Shown here one piece after another: positions 19,901 through 27,225 of a stretch of DNA of 64,000 nucleotides. The stretch covers positions 31,543-95,542 of the forward strand of contig CAMVMG010000007.1 of assembly GCA_947168525.1 (NCBI GenBank), in the 5' to 3' direction. This DNA is from an uncultured Bacteroidales bacterium (GTDB lineage Bacteria > Bacteroidota > Bacteroidia > Bacteroidales > UBA932). Under the pieces are notes generated by a model, which was not told the origin of the DNA, searched no databases, and was given only the letters and a program-made list of their open reading frames with translations. Within the stretch, counting starts at the first letter, position 1. Each line of letters starts with the position of its first letter. Made by a program: the position numbers and the translations under genes.

Positions 19901-20274
19901 CCGACAACGGCGGCTCCAACTGCCCGGCTCCGGAAGCCTCCTACTACATGATAGAGGTGGACCTGACCACGATGACCTATACGCTCACGCCCATCAAGTC
20001 CATCGGCATCGTGGGACCTGCCCAGGCCGGTGGCTGGGATGCCGACACGGATATGACCTATAACGCCGAAACCGGTGCCTGGGAAGCTTCCGTGACCTTG
20101 TCGGCCGGCGAGATGAAGTTCCGTGCCAATGACGATTGGGCCATCAACTGGGGCGCTGCCGAAGAAGGCCTGTGCCAGAATGGCGGCAACCTCACCGTCG
20201 AGGCCGGCACGTACGACATCTCCCTGTACGCCTGGTGTGACGGAAAGGCCTACTGCTCCATGAAGCAGAAGTAA
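16912..20274 (+). CDS. Very large SusE/SusF-like multi-domain starch-binding lipoprotein
   Basis: Surface glycan-binding lipoprotein of 1120 aa. After the lipobox (LVAVSC, Cys ~22) comes a SusE-type N-terminal immunoglobulin-like domain (~30-150). Three close tandem repeats of 112 aa begin SPWS-IGSFN at about residues 167, 279 and 391, each with KFRKDADW. About six more diverged modules start near residues 503 (WSLIGTLNG), 617 (YTLIGMING), 719 (YMIGSEFGGW), 824 (YGIGPCFGGY), 935 (YAIGGDTGW) and 1030 (IGIVGPAQAGGW). B. thetaiotaomicron SusE and SusF have two and three such CBMs, so about nine is exceptional. No catalytic domain is seen. Confidence 0.88.
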   Translation: MKKILSILSAGILALVAVSCVEEQLAVFDASKATAPVINEYLMTDDGLTVTFTPGSTNQNFNTEMGLNHWLVITSLNGSSVNESIASTVKGNVISISTTNLSKALMAMGYPEGTTVSLEMVIRASMQEQARDNGRNGYIDSDGKISIPAYEVYLPTGDPYGRYTEKSPWSLIGSFNGWADDYEMWTNGTLHVAKAVQLAAGDEVKFRKDADWTVNFGYADGVSSYTLGEDFSLGQDGANIVIAEDGLYDFILDDAAGTARIISSVAQQEDPYAAYKDVSPWSVIGSFNSWAGDVEMVTNGTLHVAKNVTLAAGDEFKFRKDADWAVNYGYADGVSSYTLDEEFSVGQDGANIVIAEDGAYDLFLDPENATAKIIKTQAITIDPYAAYKDVSPWSVIGSFNSWGGDVEMVTNGTLHVAKAVALNAGDEWKFRKDADWAVNFGYAEGVSSYTLGEEFALGQDGANIVLAEDGVYDFILDPENATGKIIVSVAVDQPEPPAPVEKPKMWSLIGTLNGTSWDTDFDMTNTSGDIWMIRSVKVTASDEFKIRADHDWAKSVGGPEENSTSTISADNPYGVYKPELGKAFEAKDKNIQIGKDGLFDVTYDYAAQTILIEEHVAAYTLIGMINGTEWNTDFALKENNGVWTSEVVKINGGFKIRYDYSWADENTYGVEAGFEPQIGVPFTATQPGSDIKLAEGDYKVQFTPATKEVVISAVNFPEHLYMIGSEFGGWDWNSDGVVEMVPVVYQPDWGDGCNKSEAQFWTVRYFTANEGFKFCSQRAWNGDFWGLDTNEGFVESGGNCTVTESGFYLVHVDLKRSIVHVEPARVYGIGPCFGGYNTAMDEALFKADGKQLKITAQAGGELRMYVESAISNSDWWTREFIILDDKIDYRGDDEGQGDQTRVSVLQNQVITLDFNAGTGSITGEGEQPQPTGFGDYIYAIGGDTGWSTCYALRSSQEGGVNTGKYKGFGYLSQEFKFKPNEDNWDGDWEFDGEGKIADNGGSNCPAPEASYYMIEVDLTTMTYTLTPIKSIGIVGPAQAGGWDADTDMTYNAETGAWEASVTLSAGEMKFRANDDWAINWGAAEEGLCQNGGNLTVEAGTYDISLYAWCDGKAYCSMKQK
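17410..18417 (+). repeat. Three tandem 336-bp coding repeats
   Basis: Direct repeats within the SusE/F-like gene, with units starting near 17410, 17746 and 18082. Each encodes 112 aa with the same order of landmarks: SPWS-IGSFN, TNGTLHVAK, KFRKDADW, GVSSYTL and GQDGANIV. Identity is high at the DNA level, which points to recent duplication. A fourth module at ~18418 keeps the spacing but is diverged. Confidence 0.9.
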
Positions 20275-20334
20275 TGTTCTTTCGGACGGGAGCCCCTGAC
20301 CGGACTCCCGTCTGCCAATTGATAACGACGCGCC

Positions 20335-22605
20335 ATGAAAAGATTCCTTTCTATGGCCCTTGCCGCAGTGCTGGTCTTTGCCGCCTGCCAGGAGCCCAAG
20401 CCCCAGGAAGAAGAGCTCACCTTCTCCGTAACCCCCGCATCCCTGTCCTTCAAGGCGGAGGATTCATCCGTCAAACTGGTCACCGTGAGCACCAACGGCA
20501 GCTGGACCGCCACTCCCGCCGGGGAGTGGATCCATTTGGACAAGACCTCCGGCAGCGGCAACGCCTCCATCTCCGTTACGGCATCGGCCAACACGGAGGA
20601 GGTGGTCCGTTCGGCCAACATCCTGGTCATCGGGAACAAGGAGGGATCCAAGGAGCAGCAGTTCTCCGTGAGCGTTACCCAGGAAGAATCCGGGAACCAT
20701 ACCCTGGTGCCTTCTCCGGCTGCCTTTGACGGCAACAAGCGCTCTTCCACCACCTATCAGCTGCTGGTATATTCCTTTGCCGACAGCGATGGTGACGGGG
20801 TGGGGGACTTCAACGGCATCACCTCCAAGCTGGACTATTTGGACGCCCTGGGCGTAACGGCCCTGTGGCTTTCACCCGCGCATCCCACGAGTTCCTATCA
20901 CGGATACGACGTGAACGACTACAATGCGCTGAACCCGGCCTTCGGCACGGAAGCCGATTTCAAATCCCTGATAGACAAAGCCCACGAAAAAGGCATCAAA
21001 ATTTACATGGACTTTGTCCTGAATCACAGCGGGTCCAACCATCCCTGGTTCAAAAGTGTCAAGGCAGACCCTGCCGGAAGCCCCTACAGGGACTATTATG
21101 TCCTGTCCAAGAACTATTCAGCCGAAGCCTCTTCCGGAAAGATAGACAACTACGGGGGAGGGACCTCGATCGGCATGGGGAACTGGCATTCCCTGGGCGA
21201 CGGGGAAATCGGCTACAAAGGCCGGCTGCACTTCAAGGTACAGACCAGCGGCGGAAAGCCGTCCAAGGTCACCGTGACCCAGACAGACGGTCCTGTGACC
21301 GGCAGCGTCTCCAATCCAGCACTGTGGATCTATGCCGGCAATCCCGCCCAGGAGTACCCGATGGAAAAGACGGCCGACAATACCTATGAGGTGACGGCCG
21401 ATATCGACACGCCCTGGGGGTTCCTGGTGCGCACCGTGAGCGGAAACTCCTGGCCGGACGGCACCAAGTTCGGAGCGAAAGGCGGCAACAATGTCGTCAC
21501 TTTCGGGGAGCCCCTGTCCCTGACCACCTCCGACGCCCAGGATATCGTCTTCGGCGCCACGACCTACTACCTGGCCAGTTTCGCAGAATCCATGCCCGAC
21601 CTGAACTATGGCAAATACACGGAATGTGAAAAATCGCCCGCATTCAAAGCCACGGTAGAGGCCGCCACAAAATGGGTGAACATGGGTGTGGACGGTTTCC
21701 GTCTGGATGCCGTCGTGTGGGTCTATCAGGCGCAGGCCAGGGCCAACGTCCGTTTCCTGAGCGAGTGGTACAAGGCCGTCAATGCCGCCTACAAGGCCGC
21801 CGGCCATGCCGACGATATCTTCATGGTGGGAGAGGCCTGGTACAACGGACACGGCGAAGAGACCAAATACTACCAGGGCCTTCCTTCCTGCTTTGAATTC
21901 GACTACTGGGGCAAGTTGAAGAATGCCGTGAACGGAACCGCAAGCGGTTATGCGAGCGCCGTGATGAGCTTTATCGCGGACCATGCCGCCCAGCGCGGAA
22001 GCACCGCCCCGGCCGCCATCACGTCCTTCCATATGACCAACCACGACCAGGACCGTGCTGCCGGCGAGCTGGGCAAAGATCTGGCCAAGGAAAAGCAGGC
22101 GGCGGCCATGCTGCTTACCTCACCCGGCAAGCCCTTTATCTATCAGGGCGAGGAACTGGGCTACTGGGGCACCAAGAGCGGCGGCGACGAGTATGTCCGC
22201 ACGCCAATTCTCTGGGACAAGGCCGGGAAAGAATGTGCCAAGAAAGGCGTGAACAACAAGGTGGACAACAGTATGCTCAAGGCCGGCATCTCCGTTGAAG
22301 CACAGCTGGAGGACGAAAACAGCCTGCTCACATTCTACCAGAGCTGGAGCCGCCTGAGAAACACCTATCCTGCCCTGGCCGAGGGCGAAATGACTCAGAG
22401 TTCCATCAGTGGCTCTACCATCGCCTCCTGGTACATGAGCACAGGGGCACAGAAACTGCTGGTAATCCACAACGGCGCCGGTGCGGAAAAGACCGTCACC
22501 GTTTCCGACTCCATGGCAAAACCCGTAGCCTTGCTGGGCAGCGCCACCACCTCCGGGAACGAGCTCACCCTGGGAGCCCATTCTTCTGTTGTGTTTGAAC
22601 TGTAG
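20335..22605 (+). CDS. susG: SusG-like surface alpha-amylase, BACON-GH13
   Basis: Likely surface-exposed endo-alpha-amylase that starts starch breakdown. Seen in 756 aa: lipobox LVFAAC (Cys ~20), a BACON domain (~29-120; VTVSTNGSWTATP, VTQEE), then GH13 from ~137 (QLLVYSFADSDGDGVGDFNGI, MDFVLNHSG). Catalytic regions are GVDGFRLDAVVW (nucleophile Asp), FMVGEAW (acid/base Glu) and MTNHDQDR (third Asp). Between the NHSG and nucleophile regions, about residues 300-405, is an inserted beta-rich module (GRLHFKVQTSGG, then WGFLVRTVSG), placed like CBM58 in SusG. It follows the SusE/F-like gene by 60 nt. The N-terminal BACON domain is the main difference from B. theta SusG. Confidence 0.9.
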   Translation: MKRFLSMALAAVLVFAACQEPKPQEEELTFSVTPASLSFKAEDSSVKLVTVSTNGSWTATPAGEWIHLDKTSGSGNASISVTASANTEEVVRSANILVIGNKEGSKEQQFSVSVTQEESGNHTLVPSPAAFDGNKRSSTTYQLLVYSFADSDGDGVGDFNGITSKLDYLDALGVTALWLSPAHPTSSYHGYDVNDYNALNPAFGTEADFKSLIDKAHEKGIKIYMDFVLNHSGSNHPWFKSVKADPAGSPYRDYYVLSKNYSAEASSGKIDNYGGGTSIGMGNWHSLGDGEIGYKGRLHFKVQTSGGKPSKVTVTQTDGPVTGSVSNPALWIYAGNPAQEYPMEKTADNTYEVTADIDTPWGFLVRTVSGNSWPDGTKFGAKGGNNVVTFGEPLSLTTSDAQDIVFGATTYYLASFAESMPDLNYGKYTECEKSPAFKATVEAATKWVNMGVDGFRLDAVVWVYQAQARANVRFLSEWYKAVNAAYKAAGHADDIFMVGEAWYNGHGEETKYYQGLPSCFEFDYWGKLKNAVNGTASGYASAVMSFIADHAAQRGSTAPAAITSFHMTNHDQDRAAGELGKDLAKEKQAAAMLLTSPGKPFIYQGEELGYWGTKSGGDEYVRTPILWDKAGKECAKKGVNNKVDNSMLKAGISVEAQLEDENSLLTFYQSWSRLRNTYPALAEGEMTQSSISGSTIASWYMSTGAQKLLVIHNGAGAEKTVTVSDSMAKPVALLGSATTSGNELTLGAHSSVVFEL

Positions 22606-22615
22606 TAATCTAACA

Positions 22616-23740
22616 ATGAACAAACATCTTCTTTATCTGATGCTTCCAGCTGTACTGCTTGCCTGCGGACAGACACCGGTTCCGGATCCCAATCCGGAAC
22701 CCGCAAGGCCGGAAGTAGCCACCCCTTCCTTCGCCAAGGGCGCGGACATCAGCTGGCTCTCCGAGATGGAGCATGACGGGAAAACCTTCAGGAAGGCCGA
22801 CGGGACCCAGGCAGACCTCCTGGCTGTACTGAAAGACTGTGGCATCAATGCCATCCGGCTCCGCGTGTGGGTAGACCCTTACAATGGATGGAGTGGCAAG
22901 GACGATATGCTAGGGCTGGCCAAAAGAGTCAAGGACGCCGGAATGGCCCTGATGGTAGACTTCCACTACAGCGACTTCTTCGCCGACCCTTCCCGGCAGG
23001 TGATTCCGTCGGCCTGGGCAGGGGACAAGGACAAGCTGGACAAGATGTGCAGCCATGTGGCAAGCCACACTACGGAAGTGCTTCAGGCACTGAAAGAAGC
23101 GGGTGTTTCTCCGGCCTGGATCCAGGTGGGCAACGAAACCCGCAACGGCATGCTCTGGCCCGCGGGACAGCTGTGGACCGGGTCTGGTAACATCCCTGAC
23201 GGCCGCAAACACTTCGCCTCCCTGTACAACGCCGGCTACGACGCCGCCAAGGCCATCTTCCCCGATGCCCTGGTGATGCCGCACCTGAACAATGCCTACG
23301 AAGACAACGCCTGGTGGTTCCAGCAGATAAAAGCAGAGGGCGGCAAGTTCGACGCCATCGCCCTAAGCCACTACCCGCAGGCAGAAAGCAAGATGTCGGC
23401 CACCCAGTACAACCAGCAGGCCCTTTCCCGCATCAAAGCCCTGTACGACACATTCAAGATTCCCGTCTTTGTCTCAGAGGTGGGTGTGATGCCCTCCAAG
23501 AGCGACGCCGCTTCCGTGCTCCAGGCTTTCATGACGGAGTTGCGGAAGATAGACGGATGCAAGGGCATCTTCTACTGGGAACCGGAAGTGTACGGGAACT
23601 GGAAGCCGGCCGTCTATGGCCTGGCTGACGAACTCACGCGCCTCACAGGCACCAAACAGGGCACCTGGGGCGCCTACAATCAGGGGGCTTTCAACAGCGA
23701 CGGAAGCCCCTCCGAAATCATGAACGCATTTAAAGACTGA
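22616..23740 (+). CDS. Arabinogalactan endo-beta-1,4-galactanase, GH53 lipoprotein
   Basis: Predicted to cut beta-1,4-galactan such as pectic side chains, probably at the cell surface. The 374-aa protein begins MNKHLLYLMLPAVLLACG (lipobox Cys ~17). It continues into a GH53 TIM barrel: FAKGADISWLSEME, NAIRLRVWVDP, MVDFHYSDFFADP, the acid/base region QVGNETRNGMLWPAG, the nucleophile region IPVFVSEVGV, and a final YWEPEVYG. I placed the start at the ATG at 22616; the longer frame from 22589 runs back into the amylase gene and would spoil the signal peptide. A galactanase inside an otherwise alpha-glucan locus is unexpected. Confidence 0.9.
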   Translation: MNKHLLYLMLPAVLLACGQTPVPDPNPEPARPEVATPSFAKGADISWLSEMEHDGKTFRKADGTQADLLAVLKDCGINAIRLRVWVDPYNGWSGKDDMLGLAKRVKDAGMALMVDFHYSDFFADPSRQVIPSAWAGDKDKLDKMCSHVASHTTEVLQALKEAGVSPAWIQVGNETRNGMLWPAGQLWTGSGNIPDGRKHFASLYNAGYDAAKAIFPDALVMPHLNNAYEDNAWWFQQIKAEGGKFDAIALSHYPQAESKMSATQYNQQALSRIKALYDTFKIPVFVSEVGVMPSKSDAASVLQAFMTELRKIDGCKGIFYWEPEVYGNWKPAVYGLADELTRLTGTKQGTWGAYNQGAFNSDGSPSEIMNAFKD

Positions 23741-23744
23741 CCAT

Positions 23745-25178
23745 ATGAAACGAGTTTTAACGGCCGCAGCCATGCTGCTGGCACTGGTTTCCTGCAAGAA
23801 ACAGGCAGAAACCCCCGCATTCCATCCCGAATGGACCTACAACTCTGTAATATACGAAGTAAACATCCGCCAGTTCTCGCCGGAAGGCACTTTCAAGGGG
23901 GTGGAAGCCCAGCTTCCGCGTCTGAAGGAACTGGGGGTGGACATCCTCTGGCTGATGCCCATGTATGAGATTGGCGTTGAAGGCCGGAAGGGCACCCTGG
24001 GCTCTTATTACGCCATTTCCGACTACAAGAAAGTGAACCCCGAATTCGGCACCATGGAAGACTTCGAGCAGCTGCTCAAGGCAGCCCATTCCATGGGCTT
24101 CAAGGTAATCCTGGACTGGGTGGCCAACCAGACCGCCCCGGACCATGTGTGGATGAGCGAAAAACCGGCCGATTTCTACGAGCGCGACGCCGAGGGCAAC
24201 GCCATCTGGGAATACGACTGGACCGACACCCGCTCCCTGAACTATGAGAACCAGGAAGTCTGGTGGGCCCAGGACGATGCCATGCGTTTCTGGCTGGAAA
24301 AGGGCGTGGACGGTTTCCGCTGCGACGCAGCAGGGGAAGTGCCTGCCGACTTCTGGAAAGGCATCCTGCCCAGGATGAATGCCGACTATCCGGAGATTTA
24401 CCTGCTGGCCGAGGCCGAACGCGAGAACCTGGCAGACCCGCTGGAGACTTTCGACGCCAACTACGCCTGGGAGCTGCATCACCTGCTTAACAGCCTGGCC
24501 CAGGGCAGCAAGGGCGTGCAGGACCTGAAGGACTACGTGACCCGTGATGCCGCCCGTTTTCCCAAGGAGGCATATCGGCTTACCTTCACCTCCAACCACG
24601 ACGAGAATTCCTGGTCGGGTACCGAGTTCGAGCGTGAAGGCGCTGCGGCCAATGCCTGCGCCGTGCTCTGCTTCACCCTCCCGAACTCCCAGCCGCTCAT
24701 CTACACGGGCCAGGAGATTGGACTTTCCCGCCGACTGGAATTCTTTGAGAAAGACCCCATTACCGACTGGAGTGCCAACGAGTACACCACCTTCTGGAAG
24801 ACGCTGGCAGACCTCAAGCACGACCACCCCGCCCTGGCCGCCGGGGAAAGAGGCGGCCAGATGGTCTGGTGGGAAGCCCCGGATGGCTGGGTGGCCTTCC
24901 ACCGCGAGCTGAAAGACGACATGGTCATTGTCCTGGCCAACTTCGGCGTTCCCGTGAAGCAGGAAGCCGCTGAGGTGAAGGCCGATGCCAACGACAACCG
25001 TCCGCAGGGCGACCTGGTGGCCGAGCCTTTCCTGAATCTGCAGTCCGACCCTGTCACCATGACGCTCAACTTGAAGGGTGAATACAAGAACGTGTTCACC
25101 GGTGAAGTCATTGTGCCTCCCTACAATATTACGCTTGCCCCGGGTGATTACATGGTATTAACCAAAATCAACAAATGA
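23745..25178 (+). CDS. GH13 alpha-amylase family lipoprotein
   Basis: Alpha-glucan hydrolase of 477 aa. Seen: lipobox ALVSC (Cys ~18), then IYEVNIRQFSPEGTF, the GH13 barrel with WLMPMYEIG and LDWVANQTAPDH, the nucleophile in GVDGFRCDAAGEVP, the acid/base in YLLAEAE, and the third Asp in TSNHDENSW. A C-terminal beta domain ends in an LAPGDYMVL-type strand. It lacks the extra modules of the SusG-like enzyme, so it probably acts on shorter maltodextrins, perhaps in the periplasm. It is 4 nt after the galactanase gene and overlaps the next GH13 gene by ATGA. Confidence 0.9.
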   Translation: MKRVLTAAAMLLALVSCKKQAETPAFHPEWTYNSVIYEVNIRQFSPEGTFKGVEAQLPRLKELGVDILWLMPMYEIGVEGRKGTLGSYYAISDYKKVNPEFGTMEDFEQLLKAAHSMGFKVILDWVANQTAPDHVWMSEKPADFYERDAEGNAIWEYDWTDTRSLNYENQEVWWAQDDAMRFWLEKGVDGFRCDAAGEVPADFWKGILPRMNADYPEIYLLAEAERENLADPLETFDANYAWELHHLLNSLAQGSKGVQDLKDYVTRDAARFPKEAYRLTFTSNHDENSWSGTEFEREGAAANACAVLCFTLPNSQPLIYTGQEIGLSRRLEFFEKDPITDWSANEYTTFWKTLADLKHDHPALAAGERGGQMVWWEAPDGWVAFHRELKDDMVIVLANFGVPVKQEAAEVKADANDNRPQGDLVAEPFLNLQSDPVTMTLNLKGEYKNVFTGEVIVPPYNITLAPGDYMVLTKINK

Positions 25179-27169
25179 AAAAGACTATTCTGATGGCAGC
25201 TGTCGCCCTTTCCGCCGCCTGCTCGGCTCCCCATTCCCTGAATCCTGCCGACGTGGAAGAGGCGACCTCCCAAGTAACCCGCGTTGAACCGCTGAGCTGG
25301 TGGACCGGCATGAAGACGGACCTCCAGCTCCTGATCCAGGGACCGGACATCGCCTCCTACGACGTGTCTATTCCCGGAAACGGCCTCAAGGTGAAGGAAA
25401 TCCACAAAGCCGACCATCCCGACTTCCTCTTCGTGGATGTGGAAGTATCTGCCCAGGCCCCGGCGGACACCTATTATCTGGTGTTCTCCAGGGACGGGAA
25501 GTCCTTCAAGTATCCGTACCTGATCCGGGAACGGGAGAAGGGGAGTGCCGCCCGCGAGAGTTTCACCACGGCCGATATGATCTACCTGATTATGCCAGAC
25601 CGCTTTGCGTCGGCCTTCGGGGACAATGACGAGGCCTGGCAGGGAGGGGAGTACTTCGACGGCTCCGCCCGTCCCTGGACGGTGCCCGCCACGCTGGACA
25701 AGGTGGACCGGAAGGATGCGGTGGCCCGCCACGGCGGCGACATCCAGGGGATCATCGACCATCTGGATTACATCGCGGACCTGGGAGCCACGGCCATCTG
25801 GTGCACCCCGCTGCTGCTGGACAACCAGCCGCAGGAGAGTTATCACGGCTATGCCTGCGCAGACTACTATCACATCGACCCCCGTTTCGGCGACAACGAG
25901 CACTACAAGACGTTTGTGGCCAAGGCACACGAGAAAGGCCTGAAGGTGATCATGGACATTGTGACCAACCACTGCGGCACCGCACACTGGTGGATGGATA
26001 ACCCGCCCTTTAAGGACTGGTACCATGTGAACGATCCGTACATGCAGATGAACGCCCTGTTCTCCGTATACATGGATCCGCATGCCTCCGTCCGTGACCG
26101 GGAACGCCAGGAAAGCGGCTGGTTTGTGCCTTCCATGCCGGATATGAACCTGGACAATCCTTTTGTGCTCAAATACTTCCAGCAATGGGCCATCTGGTGG
26201 GTGGAATACGCCGGCCTGGACGGTCTTCGCGTAGATACCTATCCGTACAATGAACCGGAACCGATGAGCCAGTGGTGCAAGGCTGTGCTGGAAGAGTATC
26301 CGGATATGAACATCGTAGGGGAGTGCTGGGATATGAACATCCCGCAGGTAGCCTACTGGCAGAAGGACAATCCCAACAAGAACGGATTCAATTCCAATCT
26401 GCCTTCCATCATGGACTTTCCGCTGCAGCAGGCCCTCCTGCGCGCGCTTACCGAGGACCAGGTGAACTGGGACGAGGGCATGACCCGTATCTACACGGTC
26501 CTGGCCCAGGATTTTGCCTACCAGGACTTGTCCCATATGCTCACCTTCTTTGCCAACCACGACCATGCCCGCACCGGAGACGTGCTGGGGCAGGATCCGG
26601 CCCGGATGAAACTGGCCATTGCCCTGCTGTGCACCCTCCGCGGCATCCCGCAGCTTTATTATGGGGATGAGATGATGTTCCTGGAGCGCAAGGACGTTCC
26701 CAGCCACGACGGCGCCAAGCGGATCGACTTCCCGGGCGGCTGGGAAGGGGACGCCGACAACCTGTTCTCCGCACAGGGGAGGGCATCGGCCTCGGAGATG
26801 TATGCATCGGCCGCCGAGCTGCACGACTATGCCCGGACGCTCTTCCGCTGGAGGAAGGGCTGCAAGGCTGTCCAGGAAGGGGAAACGCTCCATTTCCTGT
26901 CCCGGAAGAACGAGGGCGCGGTGAACATCACCGACAACACCTACGCCTTCTTCCGCTACACAGACACGGATGCCGTTTTTGTATACATCAACAATACGGC
27001 CGAACCGCGCACGCTGGACTGGAACCATTACCGGGAGTTTGTTTCCGGCCCTGTCACCGGCCGTGACGTGCTCACGGGGGAAGAGATGGTGCTGAAGGAC
27101 GGCGTTTCCGTGCTGCCCAAGAGCGCACTCATCGTGGAGTTTTCACGTAACAACCAGAATAACAAATAG
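25175..27169 (+). CDS. susA: GH13 neopullulanase/cyclomaltodextrinase-like enzyme (SusA-like)
   Basis: Periplasmic enzyme of 664 aa expected to cleave imported maltodextrins. Seen: signal/lipobox MAAVALSAAC (Cys ~16), then a cyclomaltodextrinase-type N domain (~30-120; VTRVEPLSWWTGMKTDLQLLIQG compressed here to its start). The barrel follows: MIYLIMPDRFASAFGDND, DIQGIIDHLDYI, MDIVTNHCG, nucleophile GLDGLRVDTYPY, acid/base NIVGECWD, third Asp FFANHDHART. The ATG overlaps the upstream stop (ATGA). The gene symbol reflects family and locus resemblance to susA, not tested function. Confidence 0.88.
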   Translation: MKKTILMAAVALSAACSAPHSLNPADVEEATSQVTRVEPLSWWTGMKTDLQLLIQGPDIASYDVSIPGNGLKVKEIHKADHPDFLFVDVEVSAQAPADTYYLVFSRDGKSFKYPYLIREREKGSAARESFTTADMIYLIMPDRFASAFGDNDEAWQGGEYFDGSARPWTVPATLDKVDRKDAVARHGGDIQGIIDHLDYIADLGATAIWCTPLLLDNQPQESYHGYACADYYHIDPRFGDNEHYKTFVAKAHEKGLKVIMDIVTNHCGTAHWWMDNPPFKDWYHVNDPYMQMNALFSVYMDPHASVRDRERQESGWFVPSMPDMNLDNPFVLKYFQQWAIWWVEYAGLDGLRVDTYPYNEPEPMSQWCKAVLEEYPDMNIVGECWDMNIPQVAYWQKDNPNKNGFNSNLPSIMDFPLQQALLRALTEDQVNWDEGMTRIYTVLAQDFAYQDLSHMLTFFANHDHARTGDVLGQDPARMKLAIALLCTLRGIPQLYYGDEMMFLERKDVPSHDGAKRIDFPGGWEGDADNLFSAQGRASASEMYASAAELHDYARTLFRWRKGCKAVQEGETLHFLSRKNEGAVNITDNTYAFFRYTDTDAVFVYINNTAEPRTLDWNHYREFVSGPVTGRDVLTGEEMVLKDGVSVLPKSALIVEFSRNNQNNK

Positions 27170-27176
27170 TTACGCC

Positions 27177-27208
27177 AATACCCTGCTGTCAGCATGCGGC
27201 AGGGTATT
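27177..27208 (+). terminator. Strong intra-operon hairpin before the GH97 gene
   Basis: AATACCCTGCTG and CGGCAGGGTATT form a 12-bp stem (one G-T wobble) around an 8-nt loop. It lies 7 nt after the GH13 stop and 18 nt before the GH97 ATG. There is no U-tract after it, so it may be a 3'-end stabiliser or a partial attenuator rather than a full intrinsic terminator. Confidence 0.6.
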
Positions 27209-27225
27209 CAAATAAGTGATTGAAT

